DNA from: Bryobacterales bacterium
GTDB taxonomy: Bacteria > Acidobacteriota > Terriglobia > Bryobacterales > UBA6623
Length of the DNA stretch: 37,818 nt
Reading direction: 5' to 3'
Assembly: GCA_028819575.1 (NCBI GenBank)
Contig: JAPPLB010000110.1
Location: forward strand, 1 to 37,818
The position numbers and the translations under genes are program-made. The notes under the pieces are model-generated. The model made no database searches. It was not told where the DNA came from and saw only the letters and a list, made by a program, of their open reading frames with translations. Positions 23,363-32,128 of this stretch are shown here, one piece after another; the stretch's first letter is position 1, and the number at the start of each line of letters is the position of its first letter.

Positions 23363-24391
23363 TCAGGCGGCCAACTCCTCGGGGCTGCCGGCTCCGTAGA
23401 AATGGAACCAGGGCGTGGCTTCCTGGAGACAGTCGTTGACGTTGTTGATGTTCTTGACGCCCTGGTCGCGCATCCAGTCTTCGAGAGCAGCGGGGCCGTC
23501 CTGGCCGTACACAGGGATTCCCTCCTTCCAGGTAGCGCGTCCGCACAGAACACCCGAGAAATTCACTCCCGCCTCCGCCGCCCAGCGCAGAGATTCCGTG
23601 TACTGCTCGTTGCTGACGCCGGCGCTGAGGTAGATAAAGGGCCGCGCGGCAAGCTCGGCAGCCTGGCGGAAGTGCTCGAAGGCCTCTTCCTTGCCGTAGG
23701 CTTTCTGCCCGGTGAATACCCCGGCCCCCTCGGCAAACGCCAGGTTGACGGGGATCTCAACCTTCAAGACGTCCACGTGGTAATGATCCTTCGAGAACTC
23801 TTGCATGCTGCCCCCGACCACGGCCGGTTTTTTCTTGGCGAACTCGAAGCCCTTCTCGTCGCCGCCCTCGGGATCGTAGCCGACAAACTCCAGAAAGAAA
23901 GGAATATCGTGGGCGACACACTCGGCGCCGATACGTTCAACCCAGGCGTGCTTCCGGGCGTTGATTGATTCCTGTTCGAAGGGCGTGTAATACAGCAGGA
24001 TCTTGACGGCGTTCGCTCCCTCCTCCTTGAGGTTACGCACCGAGATGTCCGGCAGCAGAAACGGAAGCCGGCCCGGCTGCGTGTTGTCGTATCCGGACTC
24101 TTCATAGGAAAGCAGCAGGCCGGCATGGGGGTCGCGGACTTCAGCAGCAGGCAGTCCCCATTGCGGATCAAGCAGGATAGCGCTGGCGTGGGGCGTAAGG
24201 ACTTTCGAGACGGCCACCTTGAACTCGGTCATCATTTCATCGGTGACATCTCCTCGGTCGATGCCTTTCGCGGCGCCAATGGCTTTTTTTAATGAGCCTC
24301 GCTGATCCATCGCGGCGGCGGCGATCACTCCGCGGTCGTTGGTGAGAGCCTTGAGATTTTCGATTTTTCCTGGGGTAAGTCTGTTGGGCAT
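23363..24391 (-). CDS. lacD: tagatose 1,6-bisphosphate aldolase-like class I aldolase
   Basis: The 342-aa product of the LacD-type class I aldolase family cleaves tagatose 1,6-bisphosphate to dihydroxyacetone phosphate and glyceraldehyde 3-phosphate. Landmarks are VIAAAMDQRGSLKKAIG, ANAVKILLYYTPFEQESINA, and VDVLKVEIPVNLAF with the probable Schiff-base Lys. The C-terminal phosphate-binding part includes FIYLSAGVSN and SGVLCGRATWKEG. No other lactose or galactitol genes are near, so the physiological substrate is open. It lies 34 nt downstream of ribF. Confidence 0.88.
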   Translation of the reverse strand: MPNRLTPGKIENLKALTNDRGVIAAAAMDQRGSLKKAIGAAKGIDRGDVTDEMMTEFKVAVSKVLTPHASAILLDPQWGLPAAEVRDPHAGLLLSYEESGYDNTQPGRLPFLLPDISVRNLKEEGANAVKILLYYTPFEQESINARKHAWVERIGAECVAHDIPFFLEFVGYDPEGGDEKGFEFAKKKPAVVGGSMQEFSKDHYHVDVLKVEIPVNLAFAEGAGVFTGQKAYGKEEAFEHFRQAAELAARPFIYLSAGVSNEQYTESLRWAAEAGVNFSGVLCGRATWKEGIPVYGQDGPAALEDWMRDQGVKNINNVNDCLQEATPWFHFYGAGSPEELAA

Positions 24392-24425
24392 GTAACGAGC
24401 TCCTGGCTGCTGATTGGGTATCGGG

Positions 24426-25400
24426 TTATGGTCGTGGCGTTGCCTCGGGGTTGGAGGTCTTGAGTGCCGAGAGCCTGTGCAGGTATCTCTCGGCGAAACG
24501 GATGTCGGACTGAATCTGATGCTTCAATCTGTCGGCGGATGCGAAGCGCTTCTCTTCTCGAAGACGACGGTAGAATGCCAATCCGATTCTCTCCGGCTGC
24601 TCACCCCGCCATTCGTCGAGCACATGGGTTTCCACGGAGAGATTCTCACCATCGAAGGTCGGCCGGTAGCCGACGTTCGAGATGGATTTCCAGGTCCGTC
24701 CGCGCAAAGGGTCACATGTCATTGTGACGTAGACGCCGGTGGGAGGCAGAACCTCCGCTTCGGGTTTGAGATTCAAGGTAGGCACCGTCTCGCGGGAGCC
24801 GACGCCGTGTCCGGTGACGATGGGACCCTGGAGGCTGAAAGGACGCCCCAGAAGGCGCCGGGCGAGACCGAGATCGCCGCTCGAGACAGCCGCTCGGATG
24901 CGAGTGCTGCTGATCGGCTCACCGGCCACCTCGAGCGGGGGGACCGCCTCGGCCTGAAAGCCCAGTTCCTCGCCGAGGGCGCGGAGTCGCGTGAAGTCAC
25001 CCGCTTGGCGGCATCCGAACCGGAAGTTTTCGCCAACCACCACCGCGTGTGCATGCAGACGGTCGACGACGACTCGTTGGATGAACTCCTTGGGACTGAG
25101 CGCGGCAACCTCCGGAGTGAACTTCATCACGACGCCGGCGTGGAAGCCCAACTGCCGGAAGCGCCACAGCCGCTCGACGGGCAACGTCAGAAGCGCAGGC
25201 GCCCTGTCGGGGCGTACGACTCTTGTCGGGTGGGGATCGAAGATGAGAGCCAAGGCCTCCAACTGGAGTGTCGACGCCAGCCCCCGCGTGCGGTCGAGGA
25301 TGGCAATGTGACCCCTGTGCACGCCGTCGAAGTTCCCGATCGTGACGACAGTAGGCGGCAAGTCAGCCGGCACCTGTTCGAGTTCCCAGTACGACTTCAT
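24426..25400 (-). CDS. ribF: bifunctional riboflavin kinase / FAD synthetase
   Basis: The 324-aa enzyme makes FMN and FAD from riboflavin. The N-terminal FAD-synthetase (nucleotidyltransferase) domain has TIGNFDGVHRGH (20-31), FDPHPTRVV, GENFRFGCRQAGD and ISSTRIRAAV. The C-terminal flavokinase domain has GHGVGSRETVPTLNL, GVYVTM and SNVGYRPTFDG. The kinase loop GSRETVPTLNL differs slightly from the usual GxPTANL. It starts 6 nt after the PhnP-like gene, with which it is co-transcribed. Confidence 0.94.
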   Translation of the reverse strand: MKSYWELEQVPADLPPTVVTIGNFDGVHRGHIAILDRTRGLASTLQLEALALIFDPHPTRVVRPDRAPALLTLPVERLWRFRQLGFHAGVVMKFTPEVAALSPKEFIQRVVVDRLHAHAVVVGENFRFGCRQAGDFTRLRALGEELGFQAEAVPPLEVAGEPISSTRIRAAVSSGDLGLARRLLGRPFSLQGPIVTGHGVGSRETVPTLNLKPEAEVLPPTGVYVTMTCDPLRGRTWKSISNVGYRPTFDGENLSVETHVLDEWRGEQPERIGLAFYRRLREEKRFASADRLKHQIQSDIRFAERYLHRLSALKTSNPEATPRP

Positions 25401-25406
25401 GTCTCT

Positions 25407-26210
25407 CTACGAATCGGCTCCCACGACTCGAATCCGAAGGCCATCGTGCGCCAACCGGATATGCCGGGGAAGAGACTCGTTGGTCTCACGATGCGGCAGG
25501 TCATGGCAGATGTGCGTAAGGAAAGCACGCTTCGGTTGGAGACGCTCCGCCCAGGCGATGGCTTGTGATACGGAGGTATGCATGGGATGCGGCTCATGGC
25601 GAAGCGCATCGAGAAAAAGCACGTCGAGCTTCTGGAGCTTCGCCAGCGATTCCTCGGGGATGTCACTGTGGTCGGTGAGATAGGCCGCTCGCCCGAATCG
25701 GTAACCCATCACGGTCAACGGGCCGTGCCGAATCGGGATCGGCTCGAACAGCATTCCGAACAGATCGACGGCCGCACCGTTAAGCTCATGGCCCGCAACG
25801 CGAGGAACACCGCCTGGATGAAGGGCTTCTCCCTCGAAGGCGTACGGGAACACGCGCCGAAGACTGCGGAGGGTTTCCGGCATGCCGTAGATCGGGATGC
25901 GCTCCGAGCGGCCGTAGTTAAAGGGGCGAAGGTCATCCAAACCCATGATGTGATCGGCGTGGGCGTGCGTGTAGAGGACGGCGTCGAGCCGCGTGATACC
26001 GGCGCTGAGAGCCTGTTGGCGCAGGTCTGGGGTCGTGTCAATCAGGACGTTTCGTTCCCGGCCGGCCTCCGAAAACGTCACGAGGATTGACGGGCGCAGT
26101 CGTTTGTCGTGGGGGTCGTCGGATCGGCACACGGCGCATCGGCATCCGATCGTGGGGACGCCCACGCTCGTGCCTGATCCGAGGACCGTGATCTGGGAAT
26201 CGGTCAACAT
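25407..26210 (-). CDS. PhnP-like metallo-beta-lactamase-fold hydrolase
   Basis: The 267-aa product has the MBL signature LYTHAHADHIMGLDDLRPF, an N-terminal LGSGTSVGVPTIGCRCAVCR with zinc-site Cys like PhnP, and later His motifs YLTDHSDIPEESL and FLTHICHDLPH. PhnP hydrolyses a phosphoribosyl cyclic phosphate, but no phn genes are nearby, so this may be a general phosphodiesterase. The ATG at 26210 starts directly before the beta-strand leading to LGSGTS. The in-frame start 14 codons earlier is less likely. Confidence 0.87.
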   Translation of the reverse strand: MLTDSQITVLGSGTSVGVPTIGCRCAVCRSDDPHDKRLRPSILVTFSEAGRERNVLIDTTPDLRQQALSAGITRLDAVLYTHAHADHIMGLDDLRPFNYGRSERIPIYGMPETLRSLRRVFPYAFEGEALHPGGVPRVAGHELNGAAVDLFGMLFEPIPIRHGPLTVMGYRFGRAAYLTDHSDIPEESLAKLQKLDVLFLDALRHEPHPMHTSVSQAIAWAERLQPKRAFLTHICHDLPHRETNESLPRHIRLAHDGLRIRVVGADS

Positions 26211-26270
26211 GACCAGATTGGGTGAGCGCGTCCGGCGGCGGGCAGGTTGCAACAGCCCGCCCCCGCTCGC

Positions 26271-26717
26271 CTAACCTTTGGCCTTCTCGTTGATTTCGTT
26301 CACCCGCTGTACGTAGCGAAACCGCAATTCGGTCAAGGTGTTGTCGAGCCTCCGGGACTCCTCCAAACTGAGGTTCCCTTTCGTTTTCTCCTTGAGCACG
26401 GCCAACAGATCAATGGTGTGGCGGGCCATGTCGAGATTGGGCGGTGGCGCGTTGTCGTCGTTGGGAGCGGTCAACTCCATTTGCGCCTGCACTCCAAGGG
26501 ACATGACGAGTAGTTCGAAGCTGGCCGCTGGAAGCGGCGGTGGAGACGCGGCCGATTTTGCCGCGCTTTCGCGCTCTTCCGCCGGCTCATCCGTTGTCTC
26601 GGCGGCAACGGATTCTTCCGTTGCGGCAGTCTCCTCCTGGTCCAAGGGCTCGCCGTCGGCCGAGAAGCGTCTGCGATCGCTCACCTTGATCGACGGGTTT
26701 TCCGAGTCGTCGCTCAT
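26271..26717 (-). CDS. DUF1844 protein
   Basis: The 148-aa product has a low-complexity acidic N-terminus rich in Glu, Ala and Pro (about 1-62). The C-terminal DUF1844 domain follows: FELLVMSLGVQAQMELTAP, NLDMARHTIDLLAVLKEKTK and LSLEESRRLDNTLTELRFRY. It is a small helical protein, widespread in acidobacteria and deltaproteobacteria, of unknown role. It is the first gene of a minus-strand group with the PhnP-like gene (60 nt), ribF and the aldolase. Confidence 0.88.
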   Translation of the reverse strand: MSDDSENPSIKVSDRRRFSADGEPLDQEETAATEESVAAETTDEPAEERESAAKSAASPPPLPAASFELLVMSLGVQAQMELTAPNDDNAPPPNLDMARHTIDLLAVLKEKTKGNLSLEESRRLDNTLTELRFRYVQRVNEINEKAKG

Positions 26718-26725
26718 CGGGACTT

Positions 26726-26731
26726 ATTTTA
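26726..26731 (-). promoter_or_regulatory. -10-like box close to the DUF1844 start
   Basis: Read on the minus strand, TAAAAT at 26731-26726 is only 8 nt before the ATG at 26717. If used, transcription would start at or next to the start codon (leaderless). No good -35 box is seen. Confidence 0.3.
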
Positions 26732-26858
26732 ACAACGACTGGTTGAGGAGTCGGCAGGCGAGGCCGCTGCGCCGGCTTGAGGTGCATGCAGTTGATTGCG
26801 TGTTGTCGAACAGCCGTTCGGCGGAAAATTGGGGGCCTTGTTATATGCTTATTTGCAG

Positions 26859-28787
26859 ATGCGGATGGCTTTATTCATTCCCCGTCTCCGCTCCCGAAGT
26901 GGTTTGGCCAAGGCGGCGGTGGTGACGGCAGCGTTGACCCTGGTGACTTTGTTGCCGTCAGCGGCCGGACAGGGGCACGATCCTGAAGGACCTCCTCAGG
27001 CCGGACCGGCTGAAGTGTTGCCTCTCGAAAATGTCGAGCCGGGAATGCAAGCGACAGCCTGGACGGCGTTCGTGGGGACGACTCCCGAGCCGATACCGGT
27101 AGAAGTGATCGGGGTACTGAGGAATACTTGGGGGCCGGGGCAACACATCATCTTGGCTAAGCTGGGCGGCAAGGCGGCGCGCACGAATGTCGCTGGAGGC
27201 ATGAGCGGCAGTCCGGTCTATCACGACGGCAAGCTGCTGGGGGCAGTCTCACTGCGATTCAGCACTTTCTCGCCGGATGCTGTAGCCGGGATCACACCGA
27301 TCGATCTGATGCTCGAGATCAATGAGTTCGACGCCGGCCGGCCGATCGATACGAAGATTGCCGGGGACTCGAAGGGAGCAGCGGCCGGTTCCCTGGCTCT
27401 GGCGGCGCCGACCCCGGATGCGGGAAAGCACGGGCTCGCCGAACGGGTCTGGAATGCGTCTACGGCCGAACTTCCGGCGGACTCCTACATGATGCCGATC
27501 GAGACGCCGCTGACTTTCTCCGGCATGGAGCCCGCAGTGGTGGATGCGTTCGCCGGGTTCTTCCGCGAGTCGGGTGTTCGCGTGATGCAGGGCGGAGCCG
27601 TGGGCGCCTCGGCCGGCTCTTCGCGAGTGACCGGCGCAGGTGCTCTGAATCCGGGCGAGCCAATTGCGGCTGTACTGATCTCCGGAGATTCGTCGGCGAC
27701 CGCACTGGGTACGGTTACCTACAACGACGGGAAGCGGGTCCTCGCCTTTGGCCACCCCATGTTCAACATGGGACCTATCGAAATGCCGATGGCGACGGCC
27801 GACGTGCTGACCGTGCTGGCTTCCGCTTTTCGGCCGGTCAAATTTGCGAATTCGGCGCAAATCGTGGGAGCGCTCCGGCAGGACCGCCACTCCGGCATCA
27901 TGGGCGTGCTCGGCGAGAACGCGACGATGATTCCTGTCCGCGTGAAGGTCAAGAGCTTTGGAGAACACGACGCCTTGATTCACCAGAAGGAGCTTCGTTT
28001 CAACGTCTTCCAGAACCAGAAGTGGACGCCGCCCCTGATGATGATGACGGTGTTCAACTCGATGTTCGGACTCAATGACTACGCACTCGAGTCGACGTTC
28101 CGGCTGAAAGGGAGCATCGAACTGCAGGGCAACCAGACCATTGACCTCCAGACGATGCAGGCGGAAACAGGTACGCTGATTCCAGCGCCGATAGCGCTGG
28201 CGGGGTGGGTCGGTGACAAGTTCAACACATTGTTCAGGAACAGCGGCGAGTTCCCGGTGTTCGAAAGCGTCAACGTATCGATCGAGCTGATGCCGCAGCG
28301 GCGCCACGCGCTGATTGAGCAGGCTTCGGTGGATCAGCGAGAGCTGAGGCCCGGCGATACCGTGACGGGGAAAGTGGTGCTGCGGCCCTATCGAGGTCAG
28401 AGTCTGACCGAATCGTTTTCCGTGACGGTGCCCCCGAATGCGCAGAAGGGCGTGCTGCGCCTGCTGGTAAGTGATGCCGTAACGCTCGACCGCAGCCGCA
28501 AGTTCGCGGTGGAACGCAACCGCCTCCTGAATCTCACCGAAACTGTGGCGGCTTTGAACCGTGAACCTGTGAACAATCGACTGTATGCGACCTTGCTGCA
28601 GCAGTCGCCGACTGCTCACCTGGACGACAAGACGTTGCCGAATATTCCTTTGTCGGTGCTCACCGTACTGAGAACGTCGAGCCGCGGACGCATGGTGATC
28701 GAGGGGCAGTCCGTTCTGGCGCAAACCTCGATGGACTTTGACTGGATCGTCAGCGGCAGCCATTCGATCACACTCCGGGTGAAATAG
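26859..28787 (+). CDS. exported SpoIVB-type (S55) serine peptidase domain protein
   Basis: The 642-aa product has an N-terminal signal segment (KAAVVTAALTLVTLLPSAAG). The S55 peptidase domain shows GMQATAWTAFVGTTPEPIPV, NVAGGMSGSPVYHDGKLLGA (GMSGSP with the nucleophile Ser), GITPIDLML and RVLAFGHPMFNMGPIEMPMA. The C-terminal half (about 300-640) is a beta-rich region of unknown function. SpoIVB itself acts in spore signalling, but these long acidobacterial proteins occur in non-sporulating bacteria. The TTG at 26796 is an upstream in-frame start; ATG 26859 (or 26865) fits the signal peptide better. It is 5 nt from the propeller gene. Confidence 0.85.
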   Translation: MRMALFIPRLRSRSGLAKAAVVTAALTLVTLLPSAAGQGHDPEGPPQAGPAEVLPLENVEPGMQATAWTAFVGTTPEPIPVEVIGVLRNTWGPGQHIILAKLGGKAARTNVAGGMSGSPVYHDGKLLGAVSLRFSTFSPDAVAGITPIDLMLEINEFDAGRPIDTKIAGDSKGAAAGSLALAAPTPDAGKHGLAERVWNASTAELPADSYMMPIETPLTFSGMEPAVVDAFAGFFRESGVRVMQGGAVGASAGSSRVTGAGALNPGEPIAAVLISGDSSATALGTVTYNDGKRVLAFGHPMFNMGPIEMPMATADVLTVLASAFRPVKFANSAQIVGALRQDRHSGIMGVLGENATMIPVRVKVKSFGEHDALIHQKELRFNVFQNQKWTPPLMMMTVFNSMFGLNDYALESTFRLKGSIELQGNQTIDLQTMQAETGTLIPAPIALAGWVGDKFNTLFRNSGEFPVFESVNVSIELMPQRRHALIEQASVDQRELRPGDTVTGKVVLRPYRGQSLTESFSVTVPPNAQKGVLRLLVSDAVTLDRSRKFAVERNRLLNLTETVAALNREPVNNRLYATLLQQSPTAHLDDKTLPNIPLSVLTVLRTSSRGRMVIEGQSVLAQTSMDFDWIVSGSHSITLRVK

Positions 28788-28792
28788 GGCTT

Positions 28793-31006
28793 ATGAGATT
28801 CCAGGGCGGGTCCGCAGGAGCGGCGTTGCTGGCCATCGCCGCGCTGGTTGCGGCGCCCGTGCATTCCGAGACGACGCGGCGTTGGGAGCAGAGCGGCTAT
28901 CAGGAATTCCTCAAGGGAAAAGCCAAGGACATCTCGATCCGCAGCGACGGCACGCTCATTCTCGCGCCGCGCCTTGAGGAGCGTTTTGCGCCGCCCGCCT
29001 CCTTTCTTTGGGCGCTCGCGGAGGATTCCCAGGGGAACCTATTCGCCGCGGGAGGCCCGCGGGCAAGTGTCTTTCGCATTGGTGCGGACGGACGCAAGAG
29101 CACGTTTTTCGAGCGGGACAACATCGAGGTACACGCTCTCGCGATCGACGCGAACGACAGCGTCTACGCCGCGACATCGCCTGCCGGGAAGATCTTCAAA
29201 ATAGACCCTTCGGGCCGATATGAAGTGTTCTTCGATCCCGGAACGGAATATATCTGGGACTTGGCATTCGACTCCGTCGGCAACCTGTTTGTCGCCACGG
29301 GAGACGAAGGCAAGATCTTCCGTGTGACGCCCTCGGGCAAGGGTGAGGTCTATTTTGAGACAGGCGAGACGCACGTCCGTGCGCTGCTCGTCGACAGCAA
29401 CGGGAGTCTGGTTGCCGGGACCGATCCGAGTGCATTGATTCTGAGGGTCTCGGAAGACGAGGACGGCGCTTCAGGGTTCGTGATGTACCAGTCCTCGAAG
29501 AAAGAAATTACCGCGTTGACTCTGGGTGCCGACAGCAGCATCTACGGAGCCGCAGTCGGCAACCGCCAGACCACCGCCGCACCCCCGCGGCGCTCAGTCG
29601 TAGCGCCGCAGGCGCCGCAGACCGGGCAGCAGCGCCCCCAAACGCAGAGCGCTCAGCCCCGAGCGCCCCGCTTGCAGACCGGGACCCCATCGGCCTTGCC
29701 CACGCGTCTGACGGGAGGCAGCGAGGTTTATCGCATTCTGCCCGACGGCGAACCGCGGAAAGTTTGGAGCTCGGGTACGGATACCGTCTACGCCTTGGGG
29801 TCGGACCCGAACGGAAAGTTGTTGTTGGCAACGGGCAATCAGGGACGGCTATTCCGGGTCGAGTCGGAGACCTTGAATACGTTAGTTGCGACGATGCCCT
29901 CCGAACAGATCACAGCCCTCCTGCATCGGCCCTCGGGCGCCGTTCTGCTTGCGACGAGCAACGCCGGGAAAATCTACGAGCTCGGACCCGAGTTGGCGGA
30001 GCGAGGTGAGTTCGAGTCCGACGTGCTCGACGCGAAAAGGTTCGCTCGATGGGGGCGCCTGGAATGGGACAACCAGTTGCAGCAGGGTGCGGAGATCACG
30101 GTTGCAACACGCTCGGGAAACTTGGCAACCCCTTCAAAGAACTGGAGCAGTTGGGGGGAGGCGGTTGGCTCTGCGGAAGGCGACCAGTCAGGATCGCCTC
30201 CGGCGCGGTTTTTGCAGTGGCGTGCCGTCCTCTCACGGCAAGGTGGCGAATCGCCCCTGCTCGATGCGGTCAGGGCTTACTACTTGCCCAAGAACGTGCG
30301 CCCGGTAATCACGCACCTGGAAGCGACGCCTCCGAACTATCGGTTTCCACCCTCGAAACCGCGTACTGCTCAGGCCAGGAATCTGGTGCTGCCCCCTTTG
30401 GGGCGGACCGTGGCGCAACGCTCTCGATCGAGTGGCCCATCGAGCGGTCCCCCGATGACGGCAGAACAAGGGCGGATGGGCGCGCGGTGGGTGGCGAAGG
30501 ACGAAAACGGTGACGATCTCGTTTATCAGGTCGAGATTCGCGGCGAAGACGAGCAGAACTGGAAGATTCTCCAAGACGGTGTCCAGGAGTCCCACCATGA
30601 TTGGGATGGCACCTCTTTCGCCGACGGGGTATATCGAGTTCGCGTGACGGCTTCTGACTCCCCGTCGAACACGGCGCCTGAGGCTCTGAGCGTCTCGAAG
30701 GTAAGCGAGCCGTTCACGATCGACAATTCCGCGCCCGCCATTCGAGATCTTCAGGCAGAGCACGAGGGGGGTTCTTTGCGGGTTCAGTTCGCCGCGGCGG
30801 ACGCGGCTTCCCTGCTCGGCAGGGCCGAGTACTCGCTCGACGGAGGGGAGTGGGAACCGCTGTTGCCAGCCACACGACTATTCGATGCAAGGGAACTGTC
30901 GTTTGACTTTGCCACGCCGCCAGTCGAGACGGGCGAGCACACCGTGGCCGTGCGCGTCTACGACCGCTTCGACAATGTCGCGACCGGCAAGGTAGTCGTT
31001 CGCTGA
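28793..31006 (+). CDS. secreted NHL/SMP30-like propeller protein with C-terminal Ig-like domains
   Basis: The 737-aa product has a signal peptide (AALLAIAALVAAPVHSE). Repeated propeller blades such as FLWALAEDSQGNLFAAGG, VHALAIDANDSVYAATSPAG and YIWDLAFDSVGNLFVATGDE follow to about residue 420. A low-complexity Pro/Gln-rich insert interrupts the propeller at about 262-310. The C-terminus (about 560-737) carries beta-sandwich/Ig-like segments (DGVYRVRVTASDSPSN, ETGEHTVAVRVYDRFDN). It is co-transcribed with the S55 peptidase, 5 nt away. It may be its partner or substrate, but this is inference. Confidence 0.83.
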   Translation: MRFQGGSAGAALLAIAALVAAPVHSETTRRWEQSGYQEFLKGKAKDISIRSDGTLILAPRLEERFAPPASFLWALAEDSQGNLFAAGGPRASVFRIGADGRKSTFFERDNIEVHALAIDANDSVYAATSPAGKIFKIDPSGRYEVFFDPGTEYIWDLAFDSVGNLFVATGDEGKIFRVTPSGKGEVYFETGETHVRALLVDSNGSLVAGTDPSALILRVSEDEDGASGFVMYQSSKKEITALTLGADSSIYGAAVGNRQTTAAPPRRSVVAPQAPQTGQQRPQTQSAQPRAPRLQTGTPSALPTRLTGGSEVYRILPDGEPRKVWSSGTDTVYALGSDPNGKLLLATGNQGRLFRVESETLNTLVATMPSEQITALLHRPSGAVLLATSNAGKIYELGPELAERGEFESDVLDAKRFARWGRLEWDNQLQQGAEITVATRSGNLATPSKNWSSWGEAVGSAEGDQSGSPPARFLQWRAVLSRQGGESPLLDAVRAYYLPKNVRPVITHLEATPPNYRFPPSKPRTAQARNLVLPPLGRTVAQRSRSSGPSSGPPMTAEQGRMGARWVAKDENGDDLVYQVEIRGEDEQNWKILQDGVQESHHDWDGTSFADGVYRVRVTASDSPSNTAPEALSVSKVSEPFTIDNSAPAIRDLQAEHEGGSLRVQFAAADAASLLGRAEYSLDGGEWEPLLPATRLFDARELSFDFATPPVETGEHTVAVRVYDRFDNVATGKVVVR

Positions 31007-31010
31007 ACAA

Positions 31011-31025
31011 GCAACCCGGGGTTGC
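31011..31025. terminator. hairpin between convergent genes
   Basis: GCAACC/GGTTGC forms a 6-bp stem with a CGG triloop, sitting between the convergent propeller (stop at 31006) and GNAT (stop at 31031) genes. It could serve as a shared terminator. Confidence 0.45.
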
Positions 31026-31030
31026 TCTGT

Positions 31031-31963
31031 CTACGCGGTTTCGGGCAGATACGTCGGCAGGTTGACACCCCGATAAGGTTGGAATTCTCCCCGCACCTGA
31101 CAAAAGTGCAACTCGCAGTTGCGGGCGCCCCATCCATAAAGCCTCTGGACAAGCTTGTCCTTTTCCACAGGAACGACAAAGACCGGTGAGCGCCCCCGGT
31201 GTTGATCGAGCTCGCGCAACAACAGCGCGGCGGCTTGGCCTTCAGTGCGTGACACCCCCGGCCCGATCATGTTCATGGCGGGATGTCCGCAGGAAGCCAG
31301 GAAACCCTCGATGCCGCCGCCATCGTTCTCATGAACGCTGATGTGCCAGAAGCCGAGTGCGTTCTCGATGAAGTAGCGATAGTCCTGCTCGCGGGTGATT
31401 CCGCTGACTTCCCTCTCCAGCGCCAGCATTCCGGGAACATCGTCAAGCGTAGCATCCCGGACTCGATCGAGATCCGGCGTTCGGAAGTCGAGGCCGCTCT
31501 TGGGGACGGCGATCACCATGTCCTGATATGCGCAGCGAGGAACGAAACCGGCCTTGTTGTACAGAGAAAAGGAGTCGAGATTCAAAGCGCTCTGGACGAG
31601 GCGGAGCGCATTGTAGCCGTGCTGCTCGGTGTATTTGATGATCTCCTGCAGCAGAGCCCGGCCGGCGCCCTGCCCGAAGTAGTTCGGGTGGACGTTCATG
31701 ATGCCGAGAGAAACGTGGTGCGCGCGCGGATGGTAGAAGCACGAACCCGCGAGCCGCCCGGTATCCGGGTTTTCTGCCACGAGCGCGCAGCCTGGATCGA
31801 GGACGCTGTAGACGTCGTAGAAAACCTCGGCAACGCGGGGGCCGCCCCGGAAGCCTGGCGGCAGGGCGTGGCTCTGGTACCAGGTGTTGATTGACGCATA
31901 GATCAACTCCGCGACCTCGTAACGGTCGTCCTCGGTCATGGGTCGGATGTACATGGGCGGCAT
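31031..31963 (-). CDS. GNAT-family N-acetyltransferase with two tandem domains
   Basis: The 310-aa product has an N-terminal GNAT domain: YIRPMTEDDRYEVAELIYAS, then LGIMNVHPNYFGQGAGRALL with the acetyl-CoA Q/RxxGxG/A loop, and NLDSFSLYNKAGFVPRCAYQ. A second, degenerate GNAT-like half begins near VRDATLDDVPGMLALEREV and ends ELHFCQVRGEFQPYRG. The substrate is unknown. Start choice among Met1, Met4 and Met9 is open; the first is used. Confidence 0.87.
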   Translation of the reverse strand: MPPMYIRPMTEDDRYEVAELIYASINTWYQSHALPPGFRGGPRVAEVFYDVYSVLDPGCALVAENPDTGRLAGSCFYHPRAHHVSLGIMNVHPNYFGQGAGRALLQEIIKYTEQHGYNALRLVQSALNLDSFSLYNKAGFVPRCAYQDMVIAVPKSGLDFRTPDLDRVRDATLDDVPGMLALEREVSGITREQDYRYFIENALGFWHISVHENDGGGIEGFLASCGHPAMNMIGPGVSRTEGQAAALLLRELDQHRGRSPVFVVPVEKDKLVQRLYGWGARNCELHFCQVRGEFQPYRGVNLPTYLPETA

Positions 31964-32128
31964 CTCATCGTACCCGAAGGCCGACGGCTCTCAACTAGCC
32001 CCCGCACAAGTGCGGATCAATCACAGTTAAAAACCCACGTCGTGCCTTTCGTCCTAGTCCTACCTCTTCCGTACCATCGCACTGGCCTCGTTTCGACCTA
32101 TCTGCGGCGAGGATCATGGGTTTTCACA
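31964..32128. other. intergenic region with a small hairpin
   Basis: The region contains CCGCAC-AA-GTGCGG at 32002-32015 and a distant AAAACCCA/TGGGTTTT pair (32030-32037 and 32117-32124). No gene is seen. Confidence 0.35.

Noticed and set aside
27249-28763. 504-codon minus-strand open frame
   Set aside because: It is antisense to the S55 peptidase gene, is rich in Arg and His, and has no domain.
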